From contig NZ_VFSU01000021.1 in assembly GCF_006385875.1 (NCBI RefSeq), forward strand, positions 1-64,000: a stretch of DNA of 64,000 nt, in the 5' to 3' direction. The number at the start of each line of letters is the position of its first letter. Position 1 is the first letter of the stretch. The notes below the pieces were generated by a model. The model ran no database searches. It had not been told where the DNA came from and worked only from the letters and a program-made list of their open reading frames with translations. Positions 33,685-42,719 of the stretch are shown piece by piece. Source of the DNA: Sandaracinobacter neustonicus (GTDB lineage: Bacteria; Pseudomonadota; Alphaproteobacteria; Sphingomonadales; Sphingomonadaceae). Position numbers and translations under genes: made by a program.

Positions 33685-36273
33685 ATGACGGCGGCAATTG
33701 CCACACACACATATCAGCCAGCGGGCACACCGATGATGCAGCAGTATCTGGCGCTGAAGGCCGAAGTGCCCTCTGCGCTGCTGCTGTTCCGCATGGGCGA
33801 TTTCTATGAGCTGTTCCTGACCGACGCCGGAGTCGCGGCGGCTGCGCTGGACATCGCGCTGACGCACCGGGGGGAGCATCTGGGCCAGCCGCTGCCGATG
33901 TGCGGCGTGCCGGTGCATGCGCATGAAGCCTATGTGGCGCGGCTGGTGAAGGCGGGCCATGCAGTCGCCATCGCCGAACAGACGGAGGATCCGGCCGAGG
34001 CGAAGAAGCGGGGTTCCAAATCCATCGTCAACCGCGCCATCGTGCGGGTGATCACGCCCGGCACGCTGACGGAGGAGCGGCTGCTGGACGGCCGCCGCGC
34101 CAACTGGCTGCTGAGCCTGTTTCCCAGCACGGACGAAGTGGGGCTGGCGTGGGCCGATATTTCCACCGGGGATTTGTGGCTGGGCACCGCCCGGCCATCC
34201 GCGCTGGCCGACGAAATCGCGCGAATCGCCCCCGCCGAAGTGCTGGCCCCGGAAGGGGCGGGCTATGCCGAGCTTCCGCGCGCGGCGTTCGACAGCGCGG
34301 CAGCGGAAAAGCGGCTGGCGGCGCGGCTGGGCGTTTCCACGCTTGCGGGGTTCGGGCAATTCCCGCGCGCGGCGCTGGCGGCGGCAGGCGGGCTGCTGAC
34401 GCATATCGAGATGACGGCGCGCGGGCAGGCGGTGCTGCTGAAGCCGCCGCGCCTGCACCTGCCCGGCCGGGTGATGGCGATCGACGGGGCCACGCGCCGC
34501 AGCCTTGAACTGACGGACGGGCCGACCAGCCTGCTGTCCGCCATAGACCTGACTGTGACGGCGGGCGGCGGGCGGCTGCTGGCCGCCGAACTGGCCGCGC
34601 CGTTGGCCGACTTGCCCGCAATCGAGGACCGGCTGGATCTGGTGCAATGGTTTGCGGCGGATTCCGGCCTGCGCGACGAAGCGCGGGCGCTGCTGAAGGG
34701 CGCGCCGGACGCCGCGCGGGCGCTCGGGCGGATTGCGGCGGGGCGGGGAAGCCCGCGCGATCTGGCCGCGCTGCGCGATGGGCTGGTAGCGGCGCAGCGG
34801 CTGGGCGGGCTGCTGGATTCGGCCTCTGCCGGGGGTGCGCCGCCCGCGCTCGATCCGCTGCGCCATGGCTTGCAACCGCCCGCTGACCTGCTGGCGCTGC
34901 TGGAGGCGGCGCTGGTGGAAAGCCCACCGTTGCAACCGAATGACGGTGGGGTGATCGCGCACGGCTATGACGCCGCGCTGGACGAGTTGCGGCTGCTGGC
35001 TGCCGACAGCCGCGCCGCGATTGCCGCGCTGGAGGGTGATTTGCGCGCGCGCACCGGCGTGCAGACGTTGCGGGTGAAGCACAACAATGTGATCGGCTAT
35101 CATGTGGAGGTCGCGCCGAAGGCTGCCGATCCGCTGATGGCGGACCCGTCCTTCTTCCACCGGCAGACGCTGGGCAACGCCATGCGCTTCGATACGGAGG
35201 CGCTGCGCGGGCTGGCCAGCCGCATCGCGCAGGCGCAGGCCCATGCGCTGGCGGCGGAAGCGGCGCATCTGGAAACGATGCGCGAGGGCGCATTGGCGGC
35301 GGCCACACAGATCGGCCGGGTGGCGGATTCGCTGGCCGCGCTGGACCGCGCTTCGGCGCTGGGCGAACTGGCGGCGCGCGAGGGGCTGGTCAGGCCCCGG
35401 CTGACGCAGGGCATGGATTTCCACATCGCCGCCGGGCGGCATCCGGTGGTGGAGGCGGCGCTCAGGCGCAAAGGCGAGGCCTTCGTGCCGAACGACTGCG
35501 CGCTGGAGGGTGCTGCGCGGGTGTGGCTGGTGACGGGGCCGAACATGGGCGGCAAATCCACCTTCCTCAGGCAGAATGCGCTGATCGCGGTGCTGGCGCA
35601 GGCGGGCAGTTTCGTGCCTGCGGCCGAAGCCACCATCGGCCTTGTCGACCGGCTCTACAGTCGCGTCGGCGCGTCGGACAGTCTGGCCGAGGGGCGTTCC
35701 ACCTTCATGGTGGAAATGGTGGAGACCGCCGCCATCCTGAACGGCGCGACCGACCGATCGCTGCTACTGCTGGACGAAGTGGGGCGCGGCACCGCCACAT
35801 GGGACGGGCTGGCGCTGGCCTGGGCAATTCTGGAATCCATCCATGATCGCATCGGCGCGCGGGCCTTGTTCGCCAGCCATTATCACGAGCTGGCGGCGCT
35901 GAAATCGCGGCTGGACGGCCTTGCACTGCGCACCATGAAAGCCCGGCAATGGCAGGGCGATCTCGTGTTTCTGCACGAAGTGGGCGAGGGCGCGGCCCCC
36001 GGCAGCTTCGGGCTGGACGTGGCGCGGCTGGCGGGCGTTCCCGCCGATGTGCTGGCGCGCGCGGGCGAAATCCTGCTGCGGCTGGAACAGGGCGATGCCG
36101 GGCGCGGCGCGAAAGAGGCGCTGTCCGACCTGCCACTGTTCGCAGCAGCCCCCGCCGCGCCGCCGCCCGCCGATGCGCTACGCGCGCGGCTGGCCGACAT
36201 CCTGCCCGACAGCCTGACGCCGCGCGCCGCGCTGGACCTGCTTTACGAATTGAAGGCACTGGCCGATGATTAG
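33685..36273 (+). CDS. mutS: DNA mismatch repair protein MutS
   Basis: Recognises mismatches and starts repair with MutL. The 862-aa protein has the mismatch-binding Phe-x-Glu motif in FRMGDFYELF (about residues 35-44), the connector and lever domains, and a C-terminal ATPase with Walker A GPNMGGKST, FMVEMVETA, Walker B LLLLDEVGRGTATWDG and the His of FASHYHEL. Length is normal. The ATG at 33685 is divergent from maeB with only 55 bases between them. Its last codons overlap the L,D-transpeptidase start by eight bases. Confidence 0.97.
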   Translation: MTAAIATHTYQPAGTPMMQQYLALKAEVPSALLLFRMGDFYELFLTDAGVAAAALDIALTHRGEHLGQPLPMCGVPVHAHEAYVARLVKAGHAVAIAEQTEDPAEAKKRGSKSIVNRAIVRVITPGTLTEERLLDGRRANWLLSLFPSTDEVGLAWADISTGDLWLGTARPSALADEIARIAPAEVLAPEGAGYAELPRAAFDSAAAEKRLAARLGVSTLAGFGQFPRAALAAAGGLLTHIEMTARGQAVLLKPPRLHLPGRVMAIDGATRRSLELTDGPTSLLSAIDLTVTAGGGRLLAAELAAPLADLPAIEDRLDLVQWFAADSGLRDEARALLKGAPDAARALGRIAAGRGSPRDLAALRDGLVAAQRLGGLLDSASAGGAPPALDPLRHGLQPPADLLALLEAALVESPPLQPNDGGVIAHGYDAALDELRLLAADSRAAIAALEGDLRARTGVQTLRVKHNNVIGYHVEVAPKAADPLMADPSFFHRQTLGNAMRFDTEALRGLASRIAQAQAHALAAEAAHLETMREGALAAATQIGRVADSLAALDRASALGELAAREGLVRPRLTQGMDFHIAAGRHPVVEAALRRKGEAFVPNDCALEGAARVWLVTGPNMGGKSTFLRQNALIAVLAQAGSFVPAAEATIGLVDRLYSRVGASDSLAEGRSTFMVEMVETAAILNGATDRSLLLLDEVGRGTATWDGLALAWAILESIHDRIGARALFASHYHELAALKSRLDGLALRTMKARQWQGDLVFLHEVGEGAAPGSFGLDVARLAGVPADVLARAGEILLRLEQGDAGRGAKEALSDLPLFAAAPAAPPPADALRARLADILPDSLTPRAALDLLYELKALADD

Positions 36274-37414
36274 CCCGATGCGTGCGTTTATCCTGTCCCT
36301 GTTGATCAGTTCCCCGGCGCTGGCCCAGTCCGCATGGACGGATGCCGCCGCGCGTGAAACGCTCGCCGCCGTGCAGGCCGCAGGTGCCGAAGGGCTGATC
36401 CCGGCCGATTACGCGCCGGAGAAGCTGGAGGCCGCGCTCGCTAGCGGAGACGCCGCCGCCATCGCCGCCGCCGCCGAGGCCAGCTGGATGGCGCTGGCGA
36501 AGGATTATGCCGCAGGCCGCACCCCCGAATCCGCGCGCGTCGGCTGGAAATCGCCGCCGCCCCGCTCAGACGCGGACTGGCTGAAAGCGAAGCTGGCGGC
36601 GGGCCTCGAATCCGGTGCACCCGGCGCGGCGCTGACGGCGCTGCTGCCAAGCCACCCCTGGTATGGCAAGCTGAAGGAAGGCCTGCCCGCCGCCACCGAT
36701 CCAGCCGCCCGCGCCCGGCTGCGCGCCAATCTGGACCGCTGGCGCTGGATGCCGCGCCAGATGGGCGACCGTTACCTGATGGCCAACATCCCCTCCTTCG
36801 AGGTGGACCTGTGGGACGGCGGCAAGCCCGTCGCCCGCCACAAGATCATCGTCGGCAAAACCAGCACCCCCACGCCGCAATTCTCCGCAGTGGCCACCGC
36901 CGTGATCATCAACCCGGACTGGACTCTGCCGCAAAGCATCGTGAAGGAATCCGTCGGCTCCCTCATCCGCCGCAGCCCCGGGGCGGCCCGCGCACGCGGC
37001 TATCGCTGGACCAGCGGGCCGGACGGCCAGCTGAACGTCACCCAGCTGCCGGGCGCGAACAACTCACTGGGCACGCTGAAGATCGAAATGCCCAACCCCT
37101 ACGCCATCTATTTCCACGACACCCCCGCCAAGCAATTGTTCGCCAAGCCGGTTCGCGCCTTCTCGCACGGCTGCATGCGCACCCAAGGCATATTGGGCCT
37201 CGCCCTGCGCCTGCTGGAAGACCAGCCCGACTGGACCGCCACCCGAATCGACGAAACCGCCGCCCACAACGAAACCGTCCGCGTGCCGCTGACCACGCAA
37301 ATCCCCGTGCACGTCGCCTATTTCACCGTGTTGCCAGATCGCAACGGCGTGCTGGCCACCCACCCCGACATCTATGGCCGCGACGCGCCGGTGATCGCGG
37401 CACTTGGGGGGTAG
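36266..37414 (+). CDS. L,D-transpeptidase (YkuD domain), YcbB-like
   Basis: A 382-aa periplasmic cell-wall enzyme that forms 3-3 peptidoglycan cross-links or attaches proteins to peptidoglycan. A signal peptide ends about ALAQ (residue 21). The N-terminal region is Ala-rich and helical; the YkuD catalytic domain starts near RYLMANIPSFEVDLWDGG and has the active-site SHGCMR with Cys at about 303. No LysM domain is visible. It overlaps mutS by eight bases; an in-frame ATG at 36278 could be an alternative start. Repeat A follows directly after its stop. Confidence 0.9.
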   Translation: MISPMRAFILSLLISSPALAQSAWTDAAARETLAAVQAAGAEGLIPADYAPEKLEAALASGDAAAIAAAAEASWMALAKDYAAGRTPESARVGWKSPPPRSDADWLKAKLAAGLESGAPGAALTALLPSHPWYGKLKEGLPAATDPAARARLRANLDRWRWMPRQMGDRYLMANIPSFEVDLWDGGKPVARHKIIVGKTSTPTPQFSAVATAVIINPDWTLPQSIVKESVGSLIRRSPGAARARGYRWTSGPDGQLNVTQLPGANNSLGTLKIEMPNPYAIYFHDTPAKQLFAKPVRAFSHGCMRTQGILGLALRLLEDQPDWTATRIDETAAHNETVRVPLTTQIPVHVAYFTVLPDRNGVLATHPDIYGRDAPVIAALGG

Positions 37415-37427
37415 TGGGGCGCGGGGG

Positions 37428-37608
37428 TTCTTGCCTCCGGCGGCCGGGCTCTGCCCGGACCCGGCAGGGAAATGATATCCCTGCACCCTCAAAATTGGCG
37501 CTGTGCCCAACCTCCAGCGCCGTGTGGGTAAACAGATTCAATTGCCTGCGGCGCTACGCGGCTCTCTCCCCCTGCAAGGGGGAGAGTAGGAGAGGGGGTG
37601 TCACCGGT
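37428..37608 (+). repeat. Dispersed structured repeat A, copy 2
   Basis: Inverted in the window relative to copy 1 at 1656-1812, but in the same orientation relative to the preceding gene. It contains stems CCGGGC/GCCCGG at 37444-37458, GCAGGGA/TCCCTGC at 37464-37484, and CTCTCCCCC/GGGGGAGAG at 37564-37586. The first stem differs in sequence from the corresponding stem of copy 1 but keeps full pairing, hinting that structure is maintained. The rest of this intergenic region up to 37671 shows nothing else recognisable. Confidence 0.85.
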
Positions 37609-37671
37609 TGGCCTGATCCACCGACATCACAACAAGCACAGCAGAAGCGCCGCAGGCCAAAGCCCCCAACC

Positions 37672-37893
37672 TCAAATAAACCCACCCCCCAGCGAAAGCC
37701 GCACCAGCGCAATCGCGATCACCACAAGGTTCAGGATTTGCCCTTCCTTCCGGCGGGAAATCAGCCCCAGCACAAGGCCGAAACCAGCAATGGGAATCAC
37801 AAACCAGTTGGCCCACCCCACGAAGGGAATGATGCCGAACGCCGCGATGATACCGCCGACGATGCCAATCAAAAGGGACAGGACGTTAAGCAT
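37672..37893 (-). CDS. Small membrane protein
   Basis: A 73-aa, almost wholly hydrophobic protein with two probable transmembrane segments (about 3-24 and 27-45) and a third hydrophobic stretch at about 53-66, joined by the short basic loop SRRKEG. No family is assigned with confidence. ATG at 37893 has only a weak ribosome binding site. It is convergent with the L,D-transpeptidase across repeat A and divergent from the agmatine deiminase gene. Smooth hydrophobic pattern and codon use support a real gene. Confidence 0.65.
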   Translation of the reverse strand: MLNVLSLLIGIVGGIIAAFGIIPFVGWANWFVIPIAGFGLVLGLISRRKEGQILNLVVIAIALVRLSLGGGFI

Positions 37894-37994
37894 GAGTGTG
37901 CAATCTTTCCGCTACTGAATGTCCCGCTCTCTCGATGGGGCGATATGGTGGGGTAAGGTGGAAATGCAATGGCTTGGCCTGTAGGGGGCGTTGC

Positions 37995-38960
37995 ATGAAC
38001 CGAATCCCCCCCGCTGAATGGGCCCCGCAGCGCGCGCTGTTCCTGGGCTTCCCGTCCGACCCTGAGTTGTGGGAGGATGATCTCGCCCCCGCGCAGGCCG
38101 AAGTCGCCGCACTGGCGCGGCAATTGTCCGAAACGGTCCCGGTGCGGCTGATCGCCAGCGGAGCCGAAGCCGCAGCCACCGCGCGCACCCTGCTGCCCGC
38201 CGCCGTTCAGGTGGACGATATCCCCTTCGGCGACATCTGGCTGAGGGACACCGGCCCCGTCTTCACCCGCGCGGAAACCGCCGTGCGCTTCCGCTTCAAC
38301 GGCTGGGGCGGCAAATATGATCTTCCCGGGGATGATACAGTCGGCGCTGGCATGGCCGGGCTGATGTCAGCCGCCGTCGATCCGTTCGATTTCGTGCTGG
38401 AAGGCGGCGCCATCGAATATGATGGCGCAGGGCTGCTGCTCACCACCGAACAATGTTTGCTGAACCCCAACCGCAATCCGGGCTGGACGAAAGCCGCAGC
38501 TGAAGCGGCACTGGCAAAGGCCATCGGCGCGCGTCGCATCGTCTGGCTGGGGGACGGCCTGCTGAACGACCATACCGACGGCCATGTGGACAATCTCGCC
38601 CGCTTCGTCGCCCCCGGCACAGTGGCAGTGCCCGAAGGCGGCCCGGACGATCCGAACGCAGCCGTGTTCGCCGATGCCGCCGCCCGCATCCGCGCGGCCG
38701 GGCTGGTAGCCGTGACGATCCCCTCCGTCGGGGCCTATCACATGGATGACGAACTGGTCCCGGCTTCCTACATGAACTGGATCGTCGCCAACGGGCAGGT
38801 CGTCGTGCCGCTCTATGGTGCGGCGAACGATGCAGCGGCGGTGGCGGCGGTGGCGCGCTGCTTCCCCCGGCATAGGGTGACGGGCCTTCGCGCCGACCAT
38901 ATCCTGACGGGCGGCGGCAGCTTCCACTGCATCTCGCAACAGGTTCCGGAGGCGAAGTGA
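37995..38960 (+). CDS. aguA: Agmatine deiminase
   Basis: Converts agmatine to N-carbamoylputrescine and ammonia. The 321-aa protein has the guanidine-modifying-enzyme residues: WLRDTGP (about 82-88), EGGAIEYDG, the catalytic His in DGHVDN (about 197), and the catalytic Cys in GGGSFHC (about 312). ATG at 37995 is chosen because AGGGGGC precedes it and the family sequence starts there; the longer reading adds 33 unrelated residues. Its stop overlaps the aguB start (TGATG), so the two steps are coupled. Confidence 0.93.
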   Translation: MNRIPPAEWAPQRALFLGFPSDPELWEDDLAPAQAEVAALARQLSETVPVRLIASGAEAAATARTLLPAAVQVDDIPFGDIWLRDTGPVFTRAETAVRFRFNGWGGKYDLPGDDTVGAGMAGLMSAAVDPFDFVLEGGAIEYDGAGLLLTTEQCLLNPNRNPGWTKAAAEAALAKAIGARRIVWLGDGLLNDHTDGHVDNLARFVAPGTVAVPEGGPDDPNAAVFADAAARIRAAGLVAVTIPSVGAYHMDDELVPASYMNWIVANGQVVVPLYGAANDAAAVAAVARCFPRHRVTGLRADHILTGGGSFHCISQQVPEAK

Positions 38961-39817
38961 TGCTGAACGTGGGCGCGGTGCAGATGGCGATGAGCGGTCG
39001 CCGCGATGACGATATCGCGAAAGCCATGCAGCTGGTGCGTCAGGCCGCCGCAAAGGGGGCGAAGGTGATCCTGCCGCCCGAACTGTTCGAAGGCCATTAT
39101 TTCTGCACCTCGCAGGATGAATCGCTGTTCGCGACAGCCGCGCCGGTGGCAAGCCACCCGGCGGTGGAAGCCGCACGCGAAGTCGCCCGCGCGGAAAAAA
39201 TCTTCATCCCCACCAGCTTCTATGAACGCGACGGCCATCATTATTACAACAGCATCGCCTTCGTGCGGGATGATGGCATGGTGGAGGGCGTCTACCGCAA
39301 AAGCCACATCCCCGATGGCCCGGGTTACATGGAAAAATTCTATTTCCGCCCCGGCAACACCGGCTTCAAGGTGTGGCCCACGCCTTATGGCACCATCGGC
39401 GTCGGCATCTGCTGGGATCAATGGTATCCGGAAACCGCCCGCTCCATGATGCTGATGGGAGCGGATGTGCTGTTTTTCCCCACCGCCATCGGCAACGAAC
39501 CGCATGACCCTGAGCTGGACACCCGCCGCCTCTGGGTGCGGGCGATGATCGGCCATGCCGTCTCCAACGTCGTCCCCGTGGTCGCCGCCAACCGCGTGGG
39601 CACGGAACCCACGGCAGACGGCGCAGGCGCGCATTTCTACGGCAACAGCTTCATCAGCAACCAGCGCGGCGATAGGGTCGCGGAAATGGATACCGCCAGC
39701 GAAGGCGTCATCACCGCCGAATTCGATCTGGCCACCATCGCCCGCCACCGCGCCGCCTTCGGCTTCTTCCGCGATCGGCGGCCCAACCTCTATGGCCGCA
39801 TTGCAGAGGATATCTGA
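38960..39817 (+). CDS. aguB: N-carbamoylputrescine amidase
   Basis: Hydrolyses N-carbamoylputrescine to putrescine, CO2 and ammonia, the second step after agmatine deiminase. The 285-aa nitrilase-fold enzyme has the Glu-Lys-Cys triad: Glu in LPPELF (about 41), Lys in VYRKSHIPDGPGY (about 114) and Cys in GICWDQWYPE (about 151). ATG at 38960 is preceded by CCGGAGGCG; an in-frame GTG lies one codon earlier. It ends three bases before the convergent uracil-DNA glycosylase stop. Confidence 0.94.
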   Translation: MLNVGAVQMAMSGRRDDDIAKAMQLVRQAAAKGAKVILPPELFEGHYFCTSQDESLFATAAPVASHPAVEAAREVARAEKIFIPTSFYERDGHHYYNSIAFVRDDGMVEGVYRKSHIPDGPGYMEKFYFRPGNTGFKVWPTPYGTIGVGICWDQWYPETARSMMLMGADVLFFPTAIGNEPHDPELDTRRLWVRAMIGHAVSNVVPVVAANRVGTEPTADGAGAHFYGNSFISNQRGDRVAEMDTASEGVITAEFDLATIARHRAAFGFFRDRRPNLYGRIAEDI

Positions 39818-39820
39818 ACC

Positions 39821-40453
39821 TCAGGCCCGGGCGGCGATGGCAGCCTTCACGGCTTCACGGAACATCTCGCCCGTCAAACGGCCGGTATTCTGGTTGTAGC
39901 GCGAGCAATGATAGCTATCGACCAGCGTGTATCCCGTGTGCAGCCGGTGCACCGCGCCATGGCCGAAGGGGTGCTTGGGCAGCTTGCCGCCCAGCGCCTT
40001 CAAAGCGGATTGATGCGCCACCTGCCCCAGCGCCAGCACCACCTTCAGATGGGGCATGCCGCGCAACTGCTCCTTCAGGAACGGCCGGCACTGGTGGATT
40101 TCCGCACTGTCCGGCTTGTTCGCGGGCGGCAGGCAACGCACCGCATTCACGATCAGCGCGCCATTCAATGTCAGCCCGTCGTCCACGGTTCCGCCATAGC
40201 TGCCGCTGGACAGCCCAAGGTCGGACAACGTCCGGTACAACAACTCACCCGACGCATCGCCGGTAAACGGCCGCCCGGTGCGGTTCGCCCCGCGCTCGCC
40301 CGGTGCCAGCCCCACGATCGCCAGCCAGCCCTGCTCGTCGCCGAACGCGGGCACCGGCGTATTGAACCAGCCCGGCTCACGCGCACGAAGCACCTGCCGA
40401 TGCGCGACAAGGCGCGGACAAAGCTGGCAATCGGCGTCAGGCTGCATGGCCAT
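39821..40453 (-). CDS. Uracil-DNA glycosylase, family 5-like (iron-sulfur)
   Basis: A 210-aa uracil-DNA glycosylase of the iron-sulfur families. The N-terminal CQLCPRLVAHR carries two cluster cysteines; two more are in VNAVRCLPPANKP and HQCRPFLKEQ. Motif A reads GLAPGERGANRTGRPFTGD, which lacks the catalytic Asp of family 1 and fits the UDGb (family 5) pattern; motif B is near DSYHCSRYNQNTGRLT. Possible ATG starts are 40468, 40453 and 40447; the middle one is listed. With the first, it would overlap the divergent folK start by two bases. Very little promoter space separates the two genes. Confidence 0.85.
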   Translation of the reverse strand: MAMQPDADCQLCPRLVAHRQVLRAREPGWFNTPVPAFGDEQGWLAIVGLAPGERGANRTGRPFTGDASGELLYRTLSDLGLSSGSYGGTVDDGLTLNGALIVNAVRCLPPANKPDSAEIHQCRPFLKEQLRGMPHLKVVLALGQVAHQSALKALGGKLPKHPFGHGAVHRLHTGYTLVDSYHCSRYNQNTGRLTGEMFREAVKAAIAARA

Positions 40454-40466
40454 GGCGGCTAACAGC

Positions 40467-41000
40467 ATGGCCCGGCAAACTCCAGCACCGCGATCAGCGA
40501 CAGGCCCCGTCCTGATTGGGCCCGTCCTGATCGGATTGGGCGGCAACCGCTGCCACGGCCGCCACGGCCCGCCCCGCCGGGTGATCGCGGCCGCGCTCGC
40601 CGCGCTGGAGGCAGACGGCGTCAAACTGCTCAGCGTCTCCAGGATCGTGGAAACCCCGCCGCTCGGCCCATCCAACCGCCGATTCGCCAACGCCGCCGCA
40701 GAAATCCACTGGGCAGGCACGCCAGAGGCGCTGCTGACGCTGCTCCAGTCCATCGAACGGCAGTTCGGCCGCAAACGCTGGCGCCGCTGGGGTGCCCGCG
40801 TGCTGGATCTCGATCTCCTCGCCTTCGGACAGTTGCAGCTGGCGAAAAAGCGGCTGAAACTGCCCCACCCGGCCCTGCCCGAACGCCTGTTCGTGCTGCA
40901 CCCGCTGGCAGAGATCGCACCCAATTGGCGGCACCCGCAACTCCGGCTCACGGTCCGCCAGATGACGGCACGATTGCAAAAACCGCGCCCCTTCATCTGA
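40467..41000 (+). CDS. folK: 2-amino-4-hydroxy-6-hydroxymethyldihydropteridine pyrophosphokinase
   Basis: Transfers pyrophosphate from ATP to 6-hydroxymethyl-dihydropterin in folate synthesis. The 177-aa protein shows the N-terminal IGLGGNRCHGRHGPPR (family: ALGSNxG), the pterin-site ETPPLGPSNRRFANAAAEI, and the HPPK signature RRWGARVLDLDLLAFG. ATG at 40467 is chosen since the family sequence starts about 18 residues later. Divergent from, and almost touching, the uracil-DNA glycosylase gene. A tRNA-Lys lies 57 bases downstream. Confidence 0.92.
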   Translation: MARQTPAPRSATGPVLIGPVLIGLGGNRCHGRHGPPRRVIAAALAALEADGVKLLSVSRIVETPPLGPSNRRFANAAAEIHWAGTPEALLTLLQSIERQFGRKRWRRWGARVLDLDLLAFGQLQLAKKRLKLPHPALPERLFVLHPLAEIAPNWRHPQLRLTVRQMTARLQKPRPFI

Positions 41001-41057
41001 CGCAGGCATTTGACGCGGACGAAAGCCCGCCTTACAGCCGCGCGACGCAAAGGCAGT

Positions 41058-41133
41058 GGGCTCGTAGCTCAGTCGGTAGAGCAACGGACTTTTAATCTGT
41101 AGGTCTCGGGTTCGAATCCCGACGAGCCCACCA
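41058..41133 (+). tRNA. tRNA-Lys (anticodon TTT)
   Basis: Full cloverleaf: acceptor GGGCTCG/CGAGCCC, discriminator A, encoded CCA, D-arm GCTCAGTCGGTAGAGC, anticodon stem ACGGA/TCTGT with loop CTTTTAA (anticodon TTT, lysine), and T-arm CGGGTTCGAATCCCG. Length 76 nt with CCA. Confidence 0.96.
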
Positions 41134-41152
41134 TCGCCTCGGCGTCAGCCGC

Positions 41153-41428
41153 TTATTGCGGCTGTTGTGCGGCGCGCTGCTGCATCATCTTCTGCATTGC
41201 CGCGCGGCCTTCCTCCTTCGTCACCTTGCCGTCCTTGTCGGCGTCCATCATGGCGAAGCCTTCGGGGCGGCGGCCTGCGGCTTCCCACTCCGCCTTCGAC
41301 AGAACACCGTCCTTGTTGGTATCCGTCGCGTCGAAAAAGCGGCCGGGCTGATGCCCGGCAGGCGGCTGCTGTGCCAGCGCGGGGGCGGCGAGCAGGGCGG
41401 CAACGGCAAACATGGCTTGGCGGATCAT
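41153..41428 (-). CDS. Periplasmic EF-hand protein
   Basis: A 91-aa secreted calcium-binding candidate. A signal peptide (MIRQAMFAVAALLAAPALAQ) is followed by two EF-hand loops, DTNKDGVLSKAE and DADKDGKVTKEE, both with the Asp-x-Asn/Asp-x-Asp-Gly spacing and closing Glu. The tail is rich in Gln, Met and Ala. ATG at 41428 has AAGGAGAG before it, which decides the start over longer readings. Role likely calcium sensing or buffering in the periplasm; no partner is evident. Confidence 0.9.
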   Translation of the reverse strand: MIRQAMFAVAALLAAPALAQQPPAGHQPGRFFDATDTNKDGVLSKAEWEAAGRRPEGFAMMDADKDGKVTKEEGRAAMQKMMQQRAAQQPQ

Positions 41429-41557
41429 CAAGTCTCTCCTTCTTGCGATGGCTGTTCTACGCAAACTGTGGCGCAATTCCCACGCGTCCCGCCGTCAGAC
41501 GCCCGCATTCGCCGCGGATTGCTTGCCATTGGGCGCGCGGGCTTTACGGTCCCCTGA

Positions 41558-42043
41558 ATGGCGGACGTCGGCGGAGATCATCGCATCGTGGCGGTCGAGC
41601 TGGATGAACGCACCGTTCTCTGGCGCAACGCGGATGTGGAACAGGAACGGCGGGTCGCCATCTTCGACTTGCTGGAAGGCAATCTGTTCCGCCCGCTGGA
41701 CCTGCCCGGCACCGGCCCATGGCGGCTGACGCTGCGCGTGGAAGACGGCCGCCTCGCCATGGACGTCACGCAGGATGGCGGACAGCCGGCGGGCACCATC
41801 CTGCTGGGGCTGGCCCCGTTCCGCCGTGTGGTGCGCGAATATTTCGCCATCTGCGACAGCTACTACAAGGCGATTCGCAACGCCTCGCCCAGCGCCATCG
41901 AAACCATCGACATGGCCCGGCGCGGAATCCACAATTCCGCCGCAGACCTGCTGATGGAACGGCTGGACGGCAAGGTGGAAACCGATTTCGACACCGCCCG
42001 CCGCCTGTTCACGCTGATCTGCGTTCTGCATATCCGCCAGTGA
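41558..42043 (+). CDS. UPF0262 family protein
   Basis: A 161-aa cytoplasmic protein matching UPF0262, an uncharacterised family typical of alphaproteobacteria. Recognisable stretches are [17 protein letters not shown] near the start, FREYF-type segment [19 protein letters not shown], and [19 protein letters not shown] near the C-terminus. No membrane segment or signal peptide. It is followed 73 bases later by dcd on the same strand, a neighbourhood commonly seen in this class. Confidence 0.88.
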   Translation: MADVGGDHRIVAVELDERTVLWRNADVEQERRVAIFDLLEGNLFRPLDLPGTGPWRLTLRVEDGRLAMDVTQDGGQPAGTILLGLAPFRRVVREYFAICDSYYKAIRNASPSAIETIDMARRGIHNSAADLLMERLDGKVETDFDTARRLFTLICVLHIRQ

Positions 42044-42116
42044 CGCCACACAGGGGTGGTGGACTTTCGGCGCAAAGCGCCGCAAGCGCGACCACCTCAA
42101 CGAAAGGAACTTCTTG

Positions 42117-42671
42117 ATGGGTGTGATGCCCGACAGCTGGATTCGGGAACGCGCCCTGCGCGACGGCATGATCGAGCCGTTCGTCGAAGCGCAGAAACGC
42201 GACGGCTGCATCTCCTACGGCCTCTCCAGCTATGGCTATGACGCCCGCGTGTCAGACGAATTCAAGATTTTCACCAACGTCGACAGCGCCGTGGTGGACC
42301 CGAAGCAATTCTCAGACGCCAGCTTCGTAGACCGCAAGACTGACGTCTGCGTCATCCCCCCCAACAGCTTCGCACTGGCCCGCACCGTCGAATATTTCCG
42401 CGTGCCGCGCGACGTGCTGGTGATCTGCCTCGGCAAAAGCACCTACGCCCGCTGCGGCATCATCGTGAACGTCACCCCGCTCGAGCCCGAATGGGAAGGC
42501 CATGTCACGCTGGAATTCTCCAACACGACCCCCCTGCCCGCCAAAATCTACGCCCATGAAGGCGCCTGCCAGTTCCTGTTCCTGAAAGGCGAAGGCCTCT
42601 GCGAAACCAGCTACGCAGACCGCGCCGGGAAATATATGGGCCAGCGCGGGGTGACACTGCCCCGGTTGTAA
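42117..42671 (+). CDS. dcd: dCTP deaminase
   Basis: Deaminates dCTP to dUTP, feeding dTMP synthesis. The 184-aa trimeric enzyme shows [14 protein letters not shown], the nucleotide-binding [28 protein letters not shown] with the catalytic Glu in the last part, and the C-terminal [14 protein letters not shown] lid. ATG at 42117 is preceded by AAAGGAAC; an in-frame TTG directly before it is ignored. A GC-rich dyad (GGCGGGG at 42672 and CCCCGCC at 42711) follows, between convergent dcd and the CoA-transferase operon, and could act as a two-way terminator. Confidence 0.96.
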   Translation: MGVMPDSWIRERALRDGMIEPFVEAQKRDGCISYGLSSYGYDARVSDEFKIFTNVDSAVVDPKQFSDASFVDRKTDVCVIPPNSFALARTVEYFRVPRDVLVICLGKSTYARCGIIVNVTPLEPEWEGHVTLEFSNTTPLPAKIYAHEGACQFLFLKGEGLCETSYADRAGKYMGQRGVTLPRL

Positions 42672-42719
42672 GGCGGGGTTTCGGGACGGGGTCGCGCTGC
42701 GGGCCTGCGCCCCGCCCCC

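Noticed and set aside
42672-42717. Strong intrinsic terminator after dcd
   Set aside because: A GC-rich dyad exists (GGCGGGG/CCCCGCC), but the loop is long and there is no T-run, so it is mentioned only within the dcd entry.
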